64,000 nt of DNA from Actinomycetota bacterium (GTDB taxonomy: Bacteria > Actinomycetota > Thermoleophilia > Gaiellales > Gaiellaceae). The position numbers and the translations under genes are program-made. Positions within the stretch are counted from its first letter, which is position 1. Every line of letters begins with the position of its first letter. Below are positions 8,904 through 18,502 of this stretch, piece after piece. The stretch lies in the NCBI GenBank assembly GCA_003162055.1, contig PMNA01000016.1, positions 1-64,000 of the forward strand, written 5' to 3'. The notes beneath the pieces were generated by a model. The model saw nothing but the letters and a program-made list of their open reading frames with translations. It had not been told where the DNA came from and searched no databases.

Positions 8904-10133
8904 CTAGGCCTTGCTGCGGAAGATGATCAAGCCTGCGGCCCCGAAGGCGATCGCAACGAGTGCGAGCGCCGCTTCGATCAGCCAGGGATAGCGATCGAGC
9001 AACGACTTCGCCGGCGCTGCAGGCCCTTGCAACGCTCGCTCGTTACTCAGATGACCCTGCACCGCCTGGTCGAGGCCCAGAGCCAAGCGAGGCATTCGGG
9101 CCAGGTCGTAGTCGGGCGCCGCGAGAGAGCGGGAGCGCGCTCCGTAGAGCATCCGGTAGGGGCCCGGCGCGCCGCCTTTCACGTACAGCGTCCGTGGATG
9201 ACCGAGTACGCGCGCGGTAACGGCTCCCAGTGGCTTGTCGTCGCCGTTCTCGATGCGAAGGCGCAGGAAGCGGACTTGGGCGTCGATCGCGATCGGACCC
9301 TGGGCGGAGCCTTCGAACCGGAACAGACGTCCTTCGGCAAGGGGAAGCCAGGAGGAGCCGTTGCTCGAGCCCAAGACCTCGAGCGGCCGCTCGTAAACCG
9401 ATGTCGCAGCCCGCACGTTCAGCAACGCCACAGGCAGGCGATAGCCGAGGTCGAGCGTCACGACGGTCGTCGCCTTGCGCTCCTTACGAGTTGTCGAGAT
9501 GGGCTTCCAGGCGCGGTACTGTCTTTTCACACCTTGCCTACTGACCGTCGCGGCGGTGAATCCGGGCAGCCCGCTCGCTCGCAACTCGAGATAGCGCAGA
9601 TCGCTTGACCGGAAGCTGATCGCGGTCGAGCGAGAGTGCGTCGCGCCCCTCACGTCGTAGACGAGCGTCTTACCCAGCGAGCGGAAGGTGACCCGGTCAT
9701 CGCTCCCTAGCACCTCCACCCTGCTGACAAAGTTCGAGCCCGGTATCTGCAAGTCGATTCGATTGACGATCCGGCGGCTCGTCCCAAGATCGAGCAGAGC
9801 GACCAGCACACCGCTCTCGCGCCCGACATCGATCAGCGGTATCGACAGCGGCCGAGGCGCGGCGACCTCGGGCACGGTGCGCCAGGGAACCTGAGCGCCC
9901 TTGGCGTCGAGAATGCGTATATCGCTCAGATCGGTTCGAGCGTGCCCCAGCAGGGGCTCGTCGAGATTTACCAGCAGCGGACGACCGGTAGCTCCCGTAA
10001 GGGTGCGCTCGTAGCGGAAGCGCTGCGGATCGATTGTCTGCGAAGCGCCGGCCGCCGTGGCCGCGACCAGAGCGACCAGAGCGACCAGAGCGACCAGGAC
10101 GAGTGACATCGCGGCTGCGATCGCGCTCTTCAT
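8904..10133 (-). CDS. DUF3999 family exported protein
   Basis: A 409-aa protein with an N-terminal signal or anchor built from repeated ALV triplets (about 8-28), a long beta-rich extracytoplasmic region and a C-terminal membrane helix (about 383-404) with a short basic tail. The layout matches DUF3999 proteins, usually encoded beside a DUF2339 gene as here; the ATG at 10133 overlaps that gene's stop by 4 bp. A role in the envelope is likely but not established. The signal region is encoded by a 9-bp tandem repeat. Confidence 0.85.
   Translation of the reverse strand: MKSAIAAAMSLVLVALVALVALVAATAAGASQTIDPQRFRYERTLTGATGRPLLVNLDEPLLGHARTDLSDIRILDAKGAQVPWRTVPEVAAPRPLSIPLIDVGRESGVLVALLDLGTSRRIVNRIDLQIPGSNFVSRVEVLGSDDRVTFRSLGKTLVYDVRGATHSRSTAISFRSSDLRYLELRASGLPGFTAATVSRQGVKRQYRAWKPISTTRKERKATTVVTLDLGYRLPVALLNVRAATSVYERPLEVLGSSNGSSWLPLAEGRLFRFEGSAQGPIAIDAQVRFLRLRIENGDDKPLGAVTARVLGHPRTLYVKGGAPGPYRMLYGARSRSLAAPDYDLARMPRLALGLDQAVQGHLSNERALQGPAAPAKSLLDRYPWLIEAALALVAIAFGAAGLIIFRSKA
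10063..10098. repeat. Tandem 9-bp repeat inside the DUF3999 signal sequence
   Basis: Four consecutive copies of the unit GCGACCAGA (last copy with one change) encode the ALV repeats of the hydrophobic core. Copy-number change would alter the length of the membrane segment without breaking the frame. Confidence 0.85.
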
Positions 10134-12316
10134 TTGCGCTCTTTTGCCTGCCTGTCGCCGCTGCCGGCCAGTCGCTGATAGAGGAAGGTCGCCGCCAGCA
10201 GCAAGAGACCCAGGCCGAGCAGCGAGAGGACGCGCGCCATCTGATCGAGCGAAGCGAGGTCGTAGAGAAAGACCTTCGCTGCGGCAAGCACGAGCAAGCA
10301 TAAACCGCCGGCGCGAGCCCAGCCGTTACGACGCAGGAGCCCGTACGCCAGCGCCCCGAACCCGCATAGTGCCCAGAAGATGCTCAGCAGCATCTGACCG
10401 ATCTGCGTCCCTCCTGTCTCGCCGGAGGGAGCGATCGTCACAATCAGCGCCGAGCCCAGATAGAGGGCGGCAATCGCCGCAGCAACGGTGACCTGGGCCC
10501 GAACAGCGTTCTCCTCCTTCTCATCGAGACCGGGAACACGCAGTGAGCGCGCGACCACGATCCAGCCCGCCACGACGAAGAGCAGGGCGACGAACTGAAG
10601 CCCGACGTGATCGAGCCCGCGATTGAGAGCGACTCGCGGCGGAACATCGAAGAAGAGGATATGGAGGCTCGCCGGGATGAGAAGAAGCGCTGACGCGGGC
10701 GAGTACGTCGGTGATTCGAGCTTCCTCGAGATCAGCGCGAGCGCAGATGCGAGCACGACCCAGGCGACCGGAAGTTTCCAGCCGCTGAATAACATGTCGA
10801 GCGCGACCGCGACGAAGGCGATAGCGGCGGCGTCGAGAATCGGGGTGGCGGCCTCTCGCAGCCGTTCGAGCGGAACGGAAGAGACGGCGTCGAAGCGCGA
10901 CAACGCAGCCTCGGACAATCGCCGAGGGAACAGTCGAGCCACGACTACGGCCGCGACGGCGACAACCAGGAGCGCAACGAGGGCCGTCGTGTCGACCTTC
11001 GTCCCGGTGACATGGTGATCGATCCGGATTCGCTCGTAATCGAGCGCGCGTACACCGGCAAGGACCAAGAAACCGATCGCCGCGGCGGCTGCTCGCGCGC
11101 TGCCGGTTCGCCTGGCCAGCCAGGCGAGCAGCGCAGCCTCGACAGCCCAGCAACTGACGAGCGCGGGCCCGTCGAGCGCGAGCGCCAGGCCGATGGCCGA
11201 AAGCCCGATCCCGATCGCCGCCGCCAGCAGCGCGATCTCTTTCGCCGATGATCTGCGCCAGGCGATGGCAAACCCGAGCACGACGTGCAATGCGGCCATT
11301 ACGAGCACCCAGGTCGTTGCGGCGTTGCCGGAGACTTGGGATTTGAGGATCCCGTAACCGACGCCGGAGGTCACTACGACGTTCGAGAAGGCGAGCATCG
11401 CACTCGGTACGCGCAGGCGCTCGCTGGCAACGCGCAGGTCGTAGCCGATCGCCGCCAGCATGTAGAGCAGCCAGAACCCGAGCAAGACGGCGAGGGTGCG
11501 ATGGAGGTGGTGGTCGTAGCTGTCGTGGACCCAGAGCAGAAGCTGCGGAAGGCTGACGAAATAGACGAGCGTCGCGAGCCAAGGCCAACGCTCCCAGATC
11601 ACGACCGCGATCGCGCTCATCAGCGCCAACGCCATGAACACGAGCGCCGCGATCGACGTGCCAGCATCGACCAGAACTGGTGCCAAGAGCGCGCCCACAA
11701 TGCCGATTCCGGCGATCTGAACTGACTTCCAGTGAACCGCTATCGCGCTCGCCACGGCCCCGACGAGGCCGGCGATGAGAAAGCCTTCGACCGGCGTCAC
11801 GAGATCGTAGAGCGCCGTCGCCGCAGTCAGGCTCGCGTAGAGGGCGGCAATAGCAGCCGCGACCATGATCTTCGCGGTCTGCGTTCGCCCCTGTCGCTCG
11901 TGCAGCCAGACGCCGGCACCCAGCAAAGCCGTCGAACAGAGGAAGGCGAGCAGAACGCGCATTCCCTCGCCGATCCAACCGCGGTGGATTGCCATCGTCA
12001 CGAAGAAGACCGCTCCGAGCACAATCGCAACGCCTCCGGCCCAGGCAAGGAGCCTGCCACCGAGAAGTTGCTCGAGATCGAGCTCGTACGTTCGCGGAGG
12101 CGCAGGTGCGATCGGCTCGGCAGGCTCGACCGTGATCGGGGGCGTCGGCTCCGGCTCGAGAGGCCCGGGCGGCGAGACAGGCTCGGCGCTCGGCACGGGC
12201 TTCGGCTCCGGCAGCGCCTCCTCTTTCTCGAGCCTGTTGACGCGACGCTCTAGCGTTCTGAGGGAGCGCTCGAGAGCTTCGATCTGCTTCTCGAGGCCGG
12301 ATTCGTCCGTTCCCAT
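10130..12316 (-). CDS. DUF2339 polytopic membrane protein
   Basis: A 728-aa membrane protein. It opens with a coiled coil (about 5-34, EKQIEALERSLRTLE), then a Pro/Glu-rich linker (about 35-75), then a motif typical of DUF2339 (LLGGRLLAWAGGVAIVLGAV) and about twenty predicted helices to the C-terminus. It is translationally coupled to the DUF3999 gene. The family has no agreed biochemical role; an envelope or transport function is inferred from topology. Confidence 0.88.
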   Translation of the reverse strand: MGTDESGLEKQIEALERSLRTLERRVNRLEKEEALPEPKPVPSAEPVSPPGPLEPEPTPPITVEPAEPIAPAPPRTYELDLEQLLGGRLLAWAGGVAIVLGAVFFVTMAIHRGWIGEGMRVLLAFLCSTALLGAGVWLHERQGRTQTAKIMVAAAIAALYASLTAATALYDLVTPVEGFLIAGLVGAVASAIAVHWKSVQIAGIGIVGALLAPVLVDAGTSIAALVFMALALMSAIAVVIWERWPWLATLVYFVSLPQLLLWVHDSYDHHLHRTLAVLLGFWLLYMLAAIGYDLRVASERLRVPSAMLAFSNVVVTSGVGYGILKSQVSGNAATTWVLVMAALHVVLGFAIAWRRSSAKEIALLAAAIGIGLSAIGLALALDGPALVSCWAVEAALLAWLARRTGSARAAAAAIGFLVLAGVRALDYERIRIDHHVTGTKVDTTALVALLVVAVAAVVVARLFPRRLSEAALSRFDAVSSVPLERLREAATPILDAAAIAFVAVALDMLFSGWKLPVAWVVLASALALISRKLESPTYSPASALLLIPASLHILFFDVPPRVALNRGLDHVGLQFVALLFVVAGWIVVARSLRVPGLDEKEENAVRAQVTVAAAIAALYLGSALIVTIAPSGETGGTQIGQMLLSIFWALCGFGALAYGLLRRNGWARAGGLCLLVLAAAKVFLYDLASLDQMARVLSLLGLGLLLLAATFLYQRLAGSGDRQAKERK

Positions 12317-12455
12317 ATCCGCTATATAGCAAGTTTGAGATCAGCGGTCAAGCCGGGCCTGCTCCGGATCGATGCCTCGCGACTCGCGCAGCTCTCACCA
12401 CTCGACCCCTTCGATCGAGCATCGTTAACGGGCTAGGCCTTAGAGTTCCTGGGTC

Positions 12456-12914
12456 TTGCCCTTCCATTTCTCCACCGAGGTGATCGTCCGCTTCGCTGAG
12501 ACCGACGCGGCGGGTATTGCCCATCACTCCGCCTACCTCGTCTGGTTTGAGGCCGCCCGCGTCGCCTATCTCGCGGAGCATGCCGGCGGCTACCAGGCGC
12601 TACGCGATCAGGGAATCGAGTCGCCGGTGGTGGAGATCAACGTTCGCTACTTCTCCCCGGCTCGATTCGACGACAAGCTGCGTGTCTACGCTCGCATTTT
12701 CGATATTCGAGGCGCCCGCTTCCGCTGCCAGTACCTCGTCGAGCGGGACGGCGAGCGACTGGCCGAGGGCTCGAGCCTGCACGCACTCGTCGATTCGAGC
12801 ACCTTCCGGCCGACGCGCATGCCGACCTGGCTGAGAGAGGCGATCAGAAAGGCCGAGTCGAACCACTCCCCGAGTGAGGGAGCCCTGCCGAACCAGAAAG
12901 GACTGAAACGATGA
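12456..12914 (+). CDS. Acyl-CoA thioesterase (4-hydroxybenzoyl-CoA thioesterase/YbgC-like hotdog)
   Basis: A 152-aa single hotdog domain expected to hydrolyse acyl-CoA thioesters. The catalytic segment ETDAAGIAHHSAYLVWFE (residues 15-32) carries the conserved aspartate D17. The start is a TTG; the earlier sequence lacks a ribosome-binding site, and a TAGAGT box lies 9 bp upstream. Its TGA overlaps the ATG of the zinc-finger gene. Confidence 0.88.
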   Translation: MPFHFSTEVIVRFAETDAAGIAHHSAYLVWFEAARVAYLAEHAGGYQALRDQGIESPVVEINVRYFSPARFDDKLRVYARIFDIRGARFRCQYLVERDGERLAEGSSLHALVDSSTFRPTRMPTWLREAIRKAESNHSPSEGALPNQKGLKR

Positions 12915-13441
12915 ACTGTCCCGCTTGCGGTCGTGAGCTGACGACGATGACGGCCGGCCCGATCACGGTCGATGCCTGCGCCGGAGGCTGCGCCGGAATC
13001 TGGTTCGACCACTTCGAGCTCGCCAAGGTGGACGAGCAGAGTGAGTCGGCCGGCGCAGCCCTGCTCGAGATACCCAGCGATCCGACGCTCTCGGTCGATC
13101 TCAGTCGGCGACGGACCTGTCCCAAATGCGGGCCCGAGATCGAGATGCTGCGTCACTTCGAGAGTGTCGCCCGCAAGATCGCCCTCGACGAGTGCCCGGA
13201 ATGTGGCGGTATCTGGTTGGACACGGGCGAGCTGAACGTGATCCGAAGCGAATACCCAAATGCGGAGGCGCGCCACGAGGCAGCCCGCCAGGCCTTCTCG
13301 GAGATGTTCGACAAGCAACTCGCCGCAGAGCATGCCGCGAGCGAGGCCGAGCTCGAGCGAGCACAAAAGTTTGCGCACGCCCTGCGCTTCATCTGCCCCT
13401 CGACGTACCTGCCCGGCAAGCAGGCCGGAGGCGCCTTCTAG
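12911..13441 (+). CDS. Zinc-finger protein with two zf-TFIIB-like knuckles
   Basis: A 176-aa protein with two copies of the zf-TFIIB (PF13453-like) pattern. The first starts MNCPACG and ends CAGIWFD; the second runs from CPKCG to CPECGGIWLD. A helical C-terminal region (about 115-160) follows. Bacterial members often handle metal or nucleic acid but are uncharacterised. It is translationally coupled to the thioesterase by an ATGA overlap. Confidence 0.85.
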   Translation: MNCPACGRELTTMTAGPITVDACAGGCAGIWFDHFELAKVDEQSESAGAALLEIPSDPTLSVDLSRRRTCPKCGPEIEMLRHFESVARKIALDECPECGGIWLDTGELNVIRSEYPNAEARHEAARQAFSEMFDKQLAAEHAASEAELERAQKFAHALRFICPSTYLPGKQAGGAF

Positions 13442-13460
13442 CCCTCGCGAGGTCGCCTTG

Positions 13461-15392
13461 CTAGTTGTTACCGGTCGTGGTCGTGCCGGTCGTGGTGGTG
13501 TTGGTCGTGGTCGTGTTGGTCTTTGTCGTGTTGGTCTTTGTCGTTCCGGTCTTTGTCGTTCCGGTCTTTGTCGTTCCGGTCTTTGTCGTTCCGGTCGTGC
13601 CTGTCCCCGTGTTCTTCTTGGGGGACTTGGTCCCGACGCGCACAACCTTCGGCGAGGACCGGTAGGTGGAGTACCAGGTGTTGTCGTGTAACAGCTTGCC
13701 GTCGGCGCTGTAGACGCGCCTACGTACGTGAGTCGAGAAGGAAGACTCCCCCGCGTCGTCCACTACCGTCGTGCCGACGGCCAGGGTCGGATCGAGAATC
13801 TTCTTCACCGGCGGCGGCCCGGTGGTACGCAGCGGCGCCGCCTCGGACACGACCTTTCGATGCTGAGGCGTTCCGTAGATGGCGACGAGGAGCGTGCTGT
13901 AGCTCGAGAAGGTGCGAATCAGGAGCCAGTGATCGGTGTCGTTCTGGAACTTCATATCGGGGCTGGGCCAGTTCACTGTGGCGTCTCGCCCGAGCGGGTA
14001 GTGGCTGATGTAGAGAGCGTGATTCGTTCTCTCCGTTATGTTTAGGCCCGCTTCGTAGGCGGCGTTGAAAACGGTCGTCGAGACCTGACAAATCCCCCCG
14101 CCCAGCGCATCGACCAGTTGGCCGTTGACGATCTGCGGCGCGGTCAAGAAGCCCTTTGCCGCGCTGCGCTGGCCGGTGGTCTTGTTGAACGAGAAGATCG
14201 CGCCCGGAGCGATGAACTTGTTGTCGATCAGCTTGGCCACGAGCTGGACGTTGTGAATACGGTTCGCCGTTCCGCTGAAAGATGTCTCGTAGGAACCGAC
14301 GAGCCCGGTGATACCCAACGCCTTGGCCTGCTCAGTCGTCCGACTGGGCTGAGCGGTCTTCAACACCAGCGTGGCGACCCGATTGGTGCTTTGGAGCGCG
14401 GCATCCATGATCGCGGCTGCCGTCCGCTTACGATCGAGCACGCGGCCGACGCGCGCCGGGACGACGTGGATGCTTCGCCCGGAGATCGCGAAGGTTGCAT
14501 TCTTGGCTGGACTGTCGAGTTGCTTGGCGAGGGTGCCGAGAAACGCGTCGGTCGCACTTCCGCCGATGCTCAGATTCCGCTCGCCATCGTGCGGGAACAC
14601 GAGCATCTTCTGTATCTGCGCCGGAAGGATTCTCCAGTGCACGCCTCTCAGGGTGAGCTGCACGGGCGCCGAGGCCACAGTGCGAACCTCGCCGGCGACG
14701 CGCACGAGATCGCTGCGGCGAACGCTCGGGGCGACAACGTGCACAGGCAAGACGACCGTGGCACGAGAGAACGACCCGAGCGCCCTGATGACGATCTCGG
14801 CCGCCGTCTTCTTGTCCAGCGCCCTGCCCTTACGCCCGGGGACGACCTTCGGACGGGAGCCGTCGAGAACTAGTGCCGGCTCGAGCGCGGGCTTGTCCAC
14901 GCTCTTGGCGATGGTCGAGAGAAGCATCTTCAAGGCCCGCGAAGAGAGCTTGGCGGTCGGCTTGATCTGACTGCCGACGAGACGCATCTCGAGGCGCTTG
15001 AAACCGCGCAGCGGCCCGACCCCATCGCCGTCGCGACGCGCTCGGGCGATGGCCGCGTTCCAGTCGATGGTGATTCCAAGCTGGGCCGGCGCAACCTCGA
15101 AGTGCTTGCCCTTGGCAATGAGCTCGACCGGTACCCAAGCAAGCTTGCTCGAAGCCTTCTCCAGCTTCTGTTGCGCCTCGGTCGCCGTCAAGCCGCCCAC
15201 GTCCACACCAGCAATCTCGACGCCGGTCGCGATGCGATTGGACGATCCGGCGAAGGCGTAGCCGACGACAACGAGCACCGAGAGCGCGACGATCGCAGGT
15301 GCGATAAACAACAACGGGCGCCGCGACTTGCGTTTACGGTGCCGGCTGCGCGGATGGCTGGTGGGCCGGGATATGTGCTTCGAGGGACTCAT
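13461..15392 (-). CDS. VanW family protein with peptidoglycan-binding-like domains and a Thr-rich tail
   Basis: A 643-aa exported or membrane-anchored wall protein. A basic N-terminus and one membrane helix (about 27-48) are followed by repeated PG_binding_4-like domains (about 55-345) and a VanW domain (about 370-500) with the signature LGGGICQVSTTVFNAA. A G5-like region (about 530-590) precedes a 50-residue tail of GTTKT, TNTTKT and TTTTG units. The tail looks like a wall-spanning or glycosylated stalk. VanW function is unknown; resistance to vancomycin should not be inferred. Confidence 0.9.
   Translation of the reverse strand: MSPSKHISRPTSHPRSRHRKRKSRRPLLFIAPAIVALSVLVVVGYAFAGSSNRIATGVEIAGVDVGGLTATEAQQKLEKASSKLAWVPVELIAKGKHFEVAPAQLGITIDWNAAIARARRDGDGVGPLRGFKRLEMRLVGSQIKPTAKLSSRALKMLLSTIAKSVDKPALEPALVLDGSRPKVVPGRKGRALDKKTAAEIVIRALGSFSRATVVLPVHVVAPSVRRSDLVRVAGEVRTVASAPVQLTLRGVHWRILPAQIQKMLVFPHDGERNLSIGGSATDAFLGTLAKQLDSPAKNATFAISGRSIHVVPARVGRVLDRKRTAAAIMDAALQSTNRVATLVLKTAQPSRTTEQAKALGITGLVGSYETSFSGTANRIHNVQLVAKLIDNKFIAPGAIFSFNKTTGQRSAAKGFLTAPQIVNGQLVDALGGGICQVSTTVFNAAYEAGLNITERTNHALYISHYPLGRDATVNWPSPDMKFQNDTDHWLLIRTFSSYSTLLVAIYGTPQHRKVVSEAAPLRTTGPPPVKKILDPTLAVGTTVVDDAGESSFSTHVRRRVYSADGKLLHDNTWYSTYRSSPKVVRVGTKSPKKNTGTGTTGTTKTGTTKTGTTKTGTTKTNTTKTNTTTTNTTTTGTTTTGNN
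13541..13605. repeat. 15-bp tandem repeat encoding the GTTKT tail of the VanW protein
   Basis: About four near-perfect copies of a 15-bp unit (GTTCCGGTCTTTGTC on this strand), flanked by diverged copies from about 13465 to 13610. The unit is five codons, so copy change keeps the frame. Confidence 0.85.
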
Positions 15393-15534
15393 TTTCGAAA
15401 GGCGAGACGGCGTTTATTAAGAGCACGCAAGTGTATCTGCGCAGTGGCCGCTGACTGTCCGTTGCGGTTCGAGCCGTAGCGCGCTTGACAACGGTGCATC
15501 GATTTCTGCAAACCGCTGAGATAAGCTCGGAGTT

Positions 15535-18330
15535 ATGGAGACGGCGGAGCTGCTCGGCCGGGATCACGAGCAAGCAGTACTTCGGCGTTTACTGGACCGT
15601 GCGGAAAGCGGTATGGCCGGTCTTATCCTGGACGGCGAGGCCGGCATCGGCAAGACGATGCTATGGCGCGAGGGAATCGCCCTGGCGGGTGAGCGCGGCT
15701 TCCGCGTGCTGGCCTGCGAGGCGGCGCCGACCGAGACTCCGCTTGCCTTCACCGCCCTGGGAGACCTGCTCGACGAGGTACCCCTCTCGAGTCACAAGCG
15801 CCTTCCGCCGCCGCAACGCAGGGCGCTCGAGACCAGCCTGTTGCTGATCGAGCCCGGCGACGGGAATGCCGACCAGCGAGCCGTCTCGGTCGCCGTGCTG
15901 ACTCTCATCCGCTCGCTCGCGGCGAAAAAGCCGATTCTGATTGCCATCGACGACGTGCAATGGCTCGACAGCTCGTCGGCGCGCGTGCTGGCCTTCGTGC
16001 TGCGACGCCTGCACGAAGGGCCGATCGGACTTCTCATGACGTGCCGGAGCGGCGAGGAGAGCGGCGCGAAACTGCCGCTGGAGCTCGACAGCAGCAACGG
16101 GCTGGGAGCAGCGACCGAGCGAATCACACTCGGCCCGCTGAGCCTCGGCGCGATTCGGCGCCTGCTGACGCAACGAACGGGGCATCGCGTCCCGCGCGCC
16201 GTCCTGAATCAGCTCTACCGCGGAACGGGCGGCAATCCCCTCTATACGCTGGAACTTGCCCGCGTCGGGCTGGAGGATTCGCCGGCGGCGCCGGTTCAGC
16301 CGATTCCCGTACCGGAGCCCTTGCGCGCACTCGTCACGGAGCGCCTGGTCGCGTTGCCCAGGGCGACTCAGGAGACCCTCCTGATCGCAGCGGCGTTCGC
16401 CGAGCCGACCGTCGAACTGGTGCGGGCAGCCGGCGGTGGGAGCCTGAGAGAGGCGATCTCCAGCGGCGCCGTCGAGCTCGAGGGGGAGCGCATCCGCTTC
16501 ACCAATTCACTGCTCGCCTCGGTCATCTACGCCGAAGCGCCGCCAGGGCGCCGGCGCGATCTCCACAAACGTCTGGCCACCATCGCCCTGGGCGTTGAGG
16601 AACGCGCCTGGCACCTGGCACTCGGAAACGACGTGCCCGATGCGAAGGTCGCCGCGGATCTCGACGCGGCAGCTGCGGACGCGGCCTCGCGCGGGGCTCC
16701 CGAAGCCGCCGCCGAGCTATACGAGCACGCCGCTCGCCTGACACCGCCCGAGCAGCTGGACGAGATCTACCGGCGCCGCCACGAGGCCGCTTCTCACCAC
16801 TTCGCCGCGGGCGACATCGAGCGCGCTCGGACGATTGCAGAGGAGATGCTGAGCGGGCTCGATCGCGGGCTCTGGCGAACCGACATGCTCGTACTGCTCG
16901 CGGAGATCGTCGAGGATCAGCAGGAGGCGACCGATCTCTGCCGAGAGGCGGTTGAGGAGGCAGGCAAAGACAAGGAGCGCCTGGCGATGGCCTATCTGGC
17001 TCTCGCCAGAGCCTGCTCGATCCTCGGTGACTTCTCCGGCCAGGTAGAGGCGCAGCGCAACGCGCTCACTCACGCCAAGCGCGGCAGCAACAAGCGACTA
17101 CTCGTCGAGGCGCTGCAAGGCGTCGGGAATATGACCGTCCTGAGTGGCGGCGCGATCGACGAGAAGATCATGCAGCGGGCAATCACGATCGACCGCGAAG
17201 AGCTGACTCTGCCCGCCTACCACGGCCCTGCGTTCTGGCACGGGATGCAGCTCTACTGGTTGGACGAGCTCGAGCGCGCCCGCCCGATCCTCAGCGCCGA
17301 GCTCGAGCGATCTCGACAGGAAGGCGAGCTGATCGACAATCTTCAGATCCTTGCTCCGCTGATCGAGCTCGAGGTACGAAGCGGCAATTGGGATATCGCC
17401 GGGCGAATGGCAGCCGAAGGGCTGGAGCAGGCGCTCGATATTGGCTTCGAGTACACGATCCGCTTACTCGGCTTCCAGAAAGTTCAGCTCGCGGTGTTGC
17501 GCGGGGAGGTTGAAGAGTCGAGGCTGTGGCTGACGGGACAACTCGCCGAGGCCGAGCGCGCCAAGGCTCACTGGCGGGTGCTCGCTCTCACATCGCTCGC
17601 CGGCTTCTTCGAGCTCTCGCTCGGCGACGCGCAGGAAGCCTGGCGCTGGCTGGAACCTGCGCTCGACCTGCAGGACAAGCTCGGCCGCGACATCTCGATC
17701 CCTATGCCCCTCTATACGATCCGCCCGAACGCGATCGAAGTGCTGCTCGCTCTCGATGAGCCCGACCGAGCCGAGCACCTGCTCGAGAGCTTCGAGCAGC
17801 ACGTGGCTGCGACAAAGCGCCCGAACGGAATCGTCAGCTCGGCTCGTTGCCGAGCGCTCGTGGATGCCAGCCGCGGCAATCTCGACAGCGCGGCAGGGGC
17901 GATCGAGCGAGCTATCGCCGGGCACGAAGTGCTGCCCGATCCCTTCGAGCGCGGTCGCACGATGCTCGTCGCGGGAACGATCGCGCAGCGGGCGAAGCAG
18001 AAACGAAAGGCACGCGAAGCGCTCGAGCAGGCGGCCGAGATCTTCGATCGCTTGGGTGCGCGCCTGTGGTCAGAGAAAGCACATACGGCGCTCGAGCGCA
18101 CGGGCGGGCAGCGGAGCGGCGAGCTCGGCCTGACGCCGACCGAGCAGCGGGTCGCCGAGCTGGTGGCCAAGGGCCGTTCGAACAAGGAGGTCGCAGGCGC
18201 GCTATTCGTGAGCGTGCGCACGGTCGAGGCGACTCTCTCCAAGATCTACCGAAAGCTGGAGATCGAGTCGCGGGCCGAGCTGACCGCACGGCTTCACAGC
18301 GATCGGCCAGAATCCTCCGAGAGTACCTAA
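15535..18330 (+). CDS. Large ATP-binding LuxR-family (LAL-type) transcriptional regulator
   Basis: A 931-aa STAND-like regulator. An N-terminal AAA_16 ATPase has Walker A GEAGIGKT at 34-41 and a Walker B ending DDVQWLD at about 139-145. A long TPR-like helical region (about 350-850) follows, then a LuxR helix-turn-helix (about 862-922, LTPTEQRVAELVAKGRSNKE). Such proteins bind an inducer through the helical part and activate local genes. No ribosome-binding site precedes the ATG, but TAAGCT lies 7 bp upstream, so the mRNA may be leaderless. Its target is unknown; the DUF4242 and kinase-like genes follow on the same strand. Confidence 0.92.
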   Translation: METAELLGRDHEQAVLRRLLDRAESGMAGLILDGEAGIGKTMLWREGIALAGERGFRVLACEAAPTETPLAFTALGDLLDEVPLSSHKRLPPPQRRALETSLLLIEPGDGNADQRAVSVAVLTLIRSLAAKKPILIAIDDVQWLDSSSARVLAFVLRRLHEGPIGLLMTCRSGEESGAKLPLELDSSNGLGAATERITLGPLSLGAIRRLLTQRTGHRVPRAVLNQLYRGTGGNPLYTLELARVGLEDSPAAPVQPIPVPEPLRALVTERLVALPRATQETLLIAAAFAEPTVELVRAAGGGSLREAISSGAVELEGERIRFTNSLLASVIYAEAPPGRRRDLHKRLATIALGVEERAWHLALGNDVPDAKVAADLDAAAADAASRGAPEAAAELYEHAARLTPPEQLDEIYRRRHEAASHHFAAGDIERARTIAEEMLSGLDRGLWRTDMLVLLAEIVEDQQEATDLCREAVEEAGKDKERLAMAYLALARACSILGDFSGQVEAQRNALTHAKRGSNKRLLVEALQGVGNMTVLSGGAIDEKIMQRAITIDREELTLPAYHGPAFWHGMQLYWLDELERARPILSAELERSRQEGELIDNLQILAPLIELEVRSGNWDIAGRMAAEGLEQALDIGFEYTIRLLGFQKVQLAVLRGEVEESRLWLTGQLAEAERAKAHWRVLALTSLAGFFELSLGDAQEAWRWLEPALDLQDKLGRDISIPMPLYTIRPNAIEVLLALDEPDRAEHLLESFEQHVAATKRPNGIVSSARCRALVDASRGNLDSAAGAIERAIAGHEVLPDPFERGRTMLVAGTIAQRAKQKRKAREALEQAAEIFDRLGARLWSEKAHTALERTGGQRSGELGLTPTEQRVAELVAKGRSNKEVAGALFVSVRTVEATLSKIYRKLEIESRAELTARLHSDRPESSEST

Positions 18331-18502
18331 AGACACCAGAAATCGGCTGGTAACGTTTCCGCAATCGTTTTCCACGGTTTCCTAGCGGCCCTACCACGTA
18401 TTCGCGCGGGGGGAAGTCTGCGGTAATCGCTTATTTCAGTTTTGTGGGCGATTTTTTATGGTGTCAGTGTTGGATATTTCCCCTGCGTGCCGACACCACC
18501 TC
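18331..18502. other. AT-richer gap before the DUF4242 gene
   Basis: The base composition is visibly more AT-rich than its surroundings, with T-runs near 18430-18460, so it probably holds a promoter. I cannot assign -35 and -10 boxes with confidence. An upstream in-frame ATG at 18458 would add 15 residues to the DUF4242 protein, but family members normally begin near MPxYVVER. Confidence 0.4.

Noticed and set aside
10521-12332. 603-aa Arg-rich open frame on the minus strand
   Set aside because: A different frame of the DUF2339 gene; GC-rich codons keep it open. The DUF2339 frame has coiled coil and membrane helices.
13461-13620. Repeated units that could suggest a CRISPR array
   Set aside because: Direct tandem 15-bp repeats without spacers, in frame inside the VanW gene.
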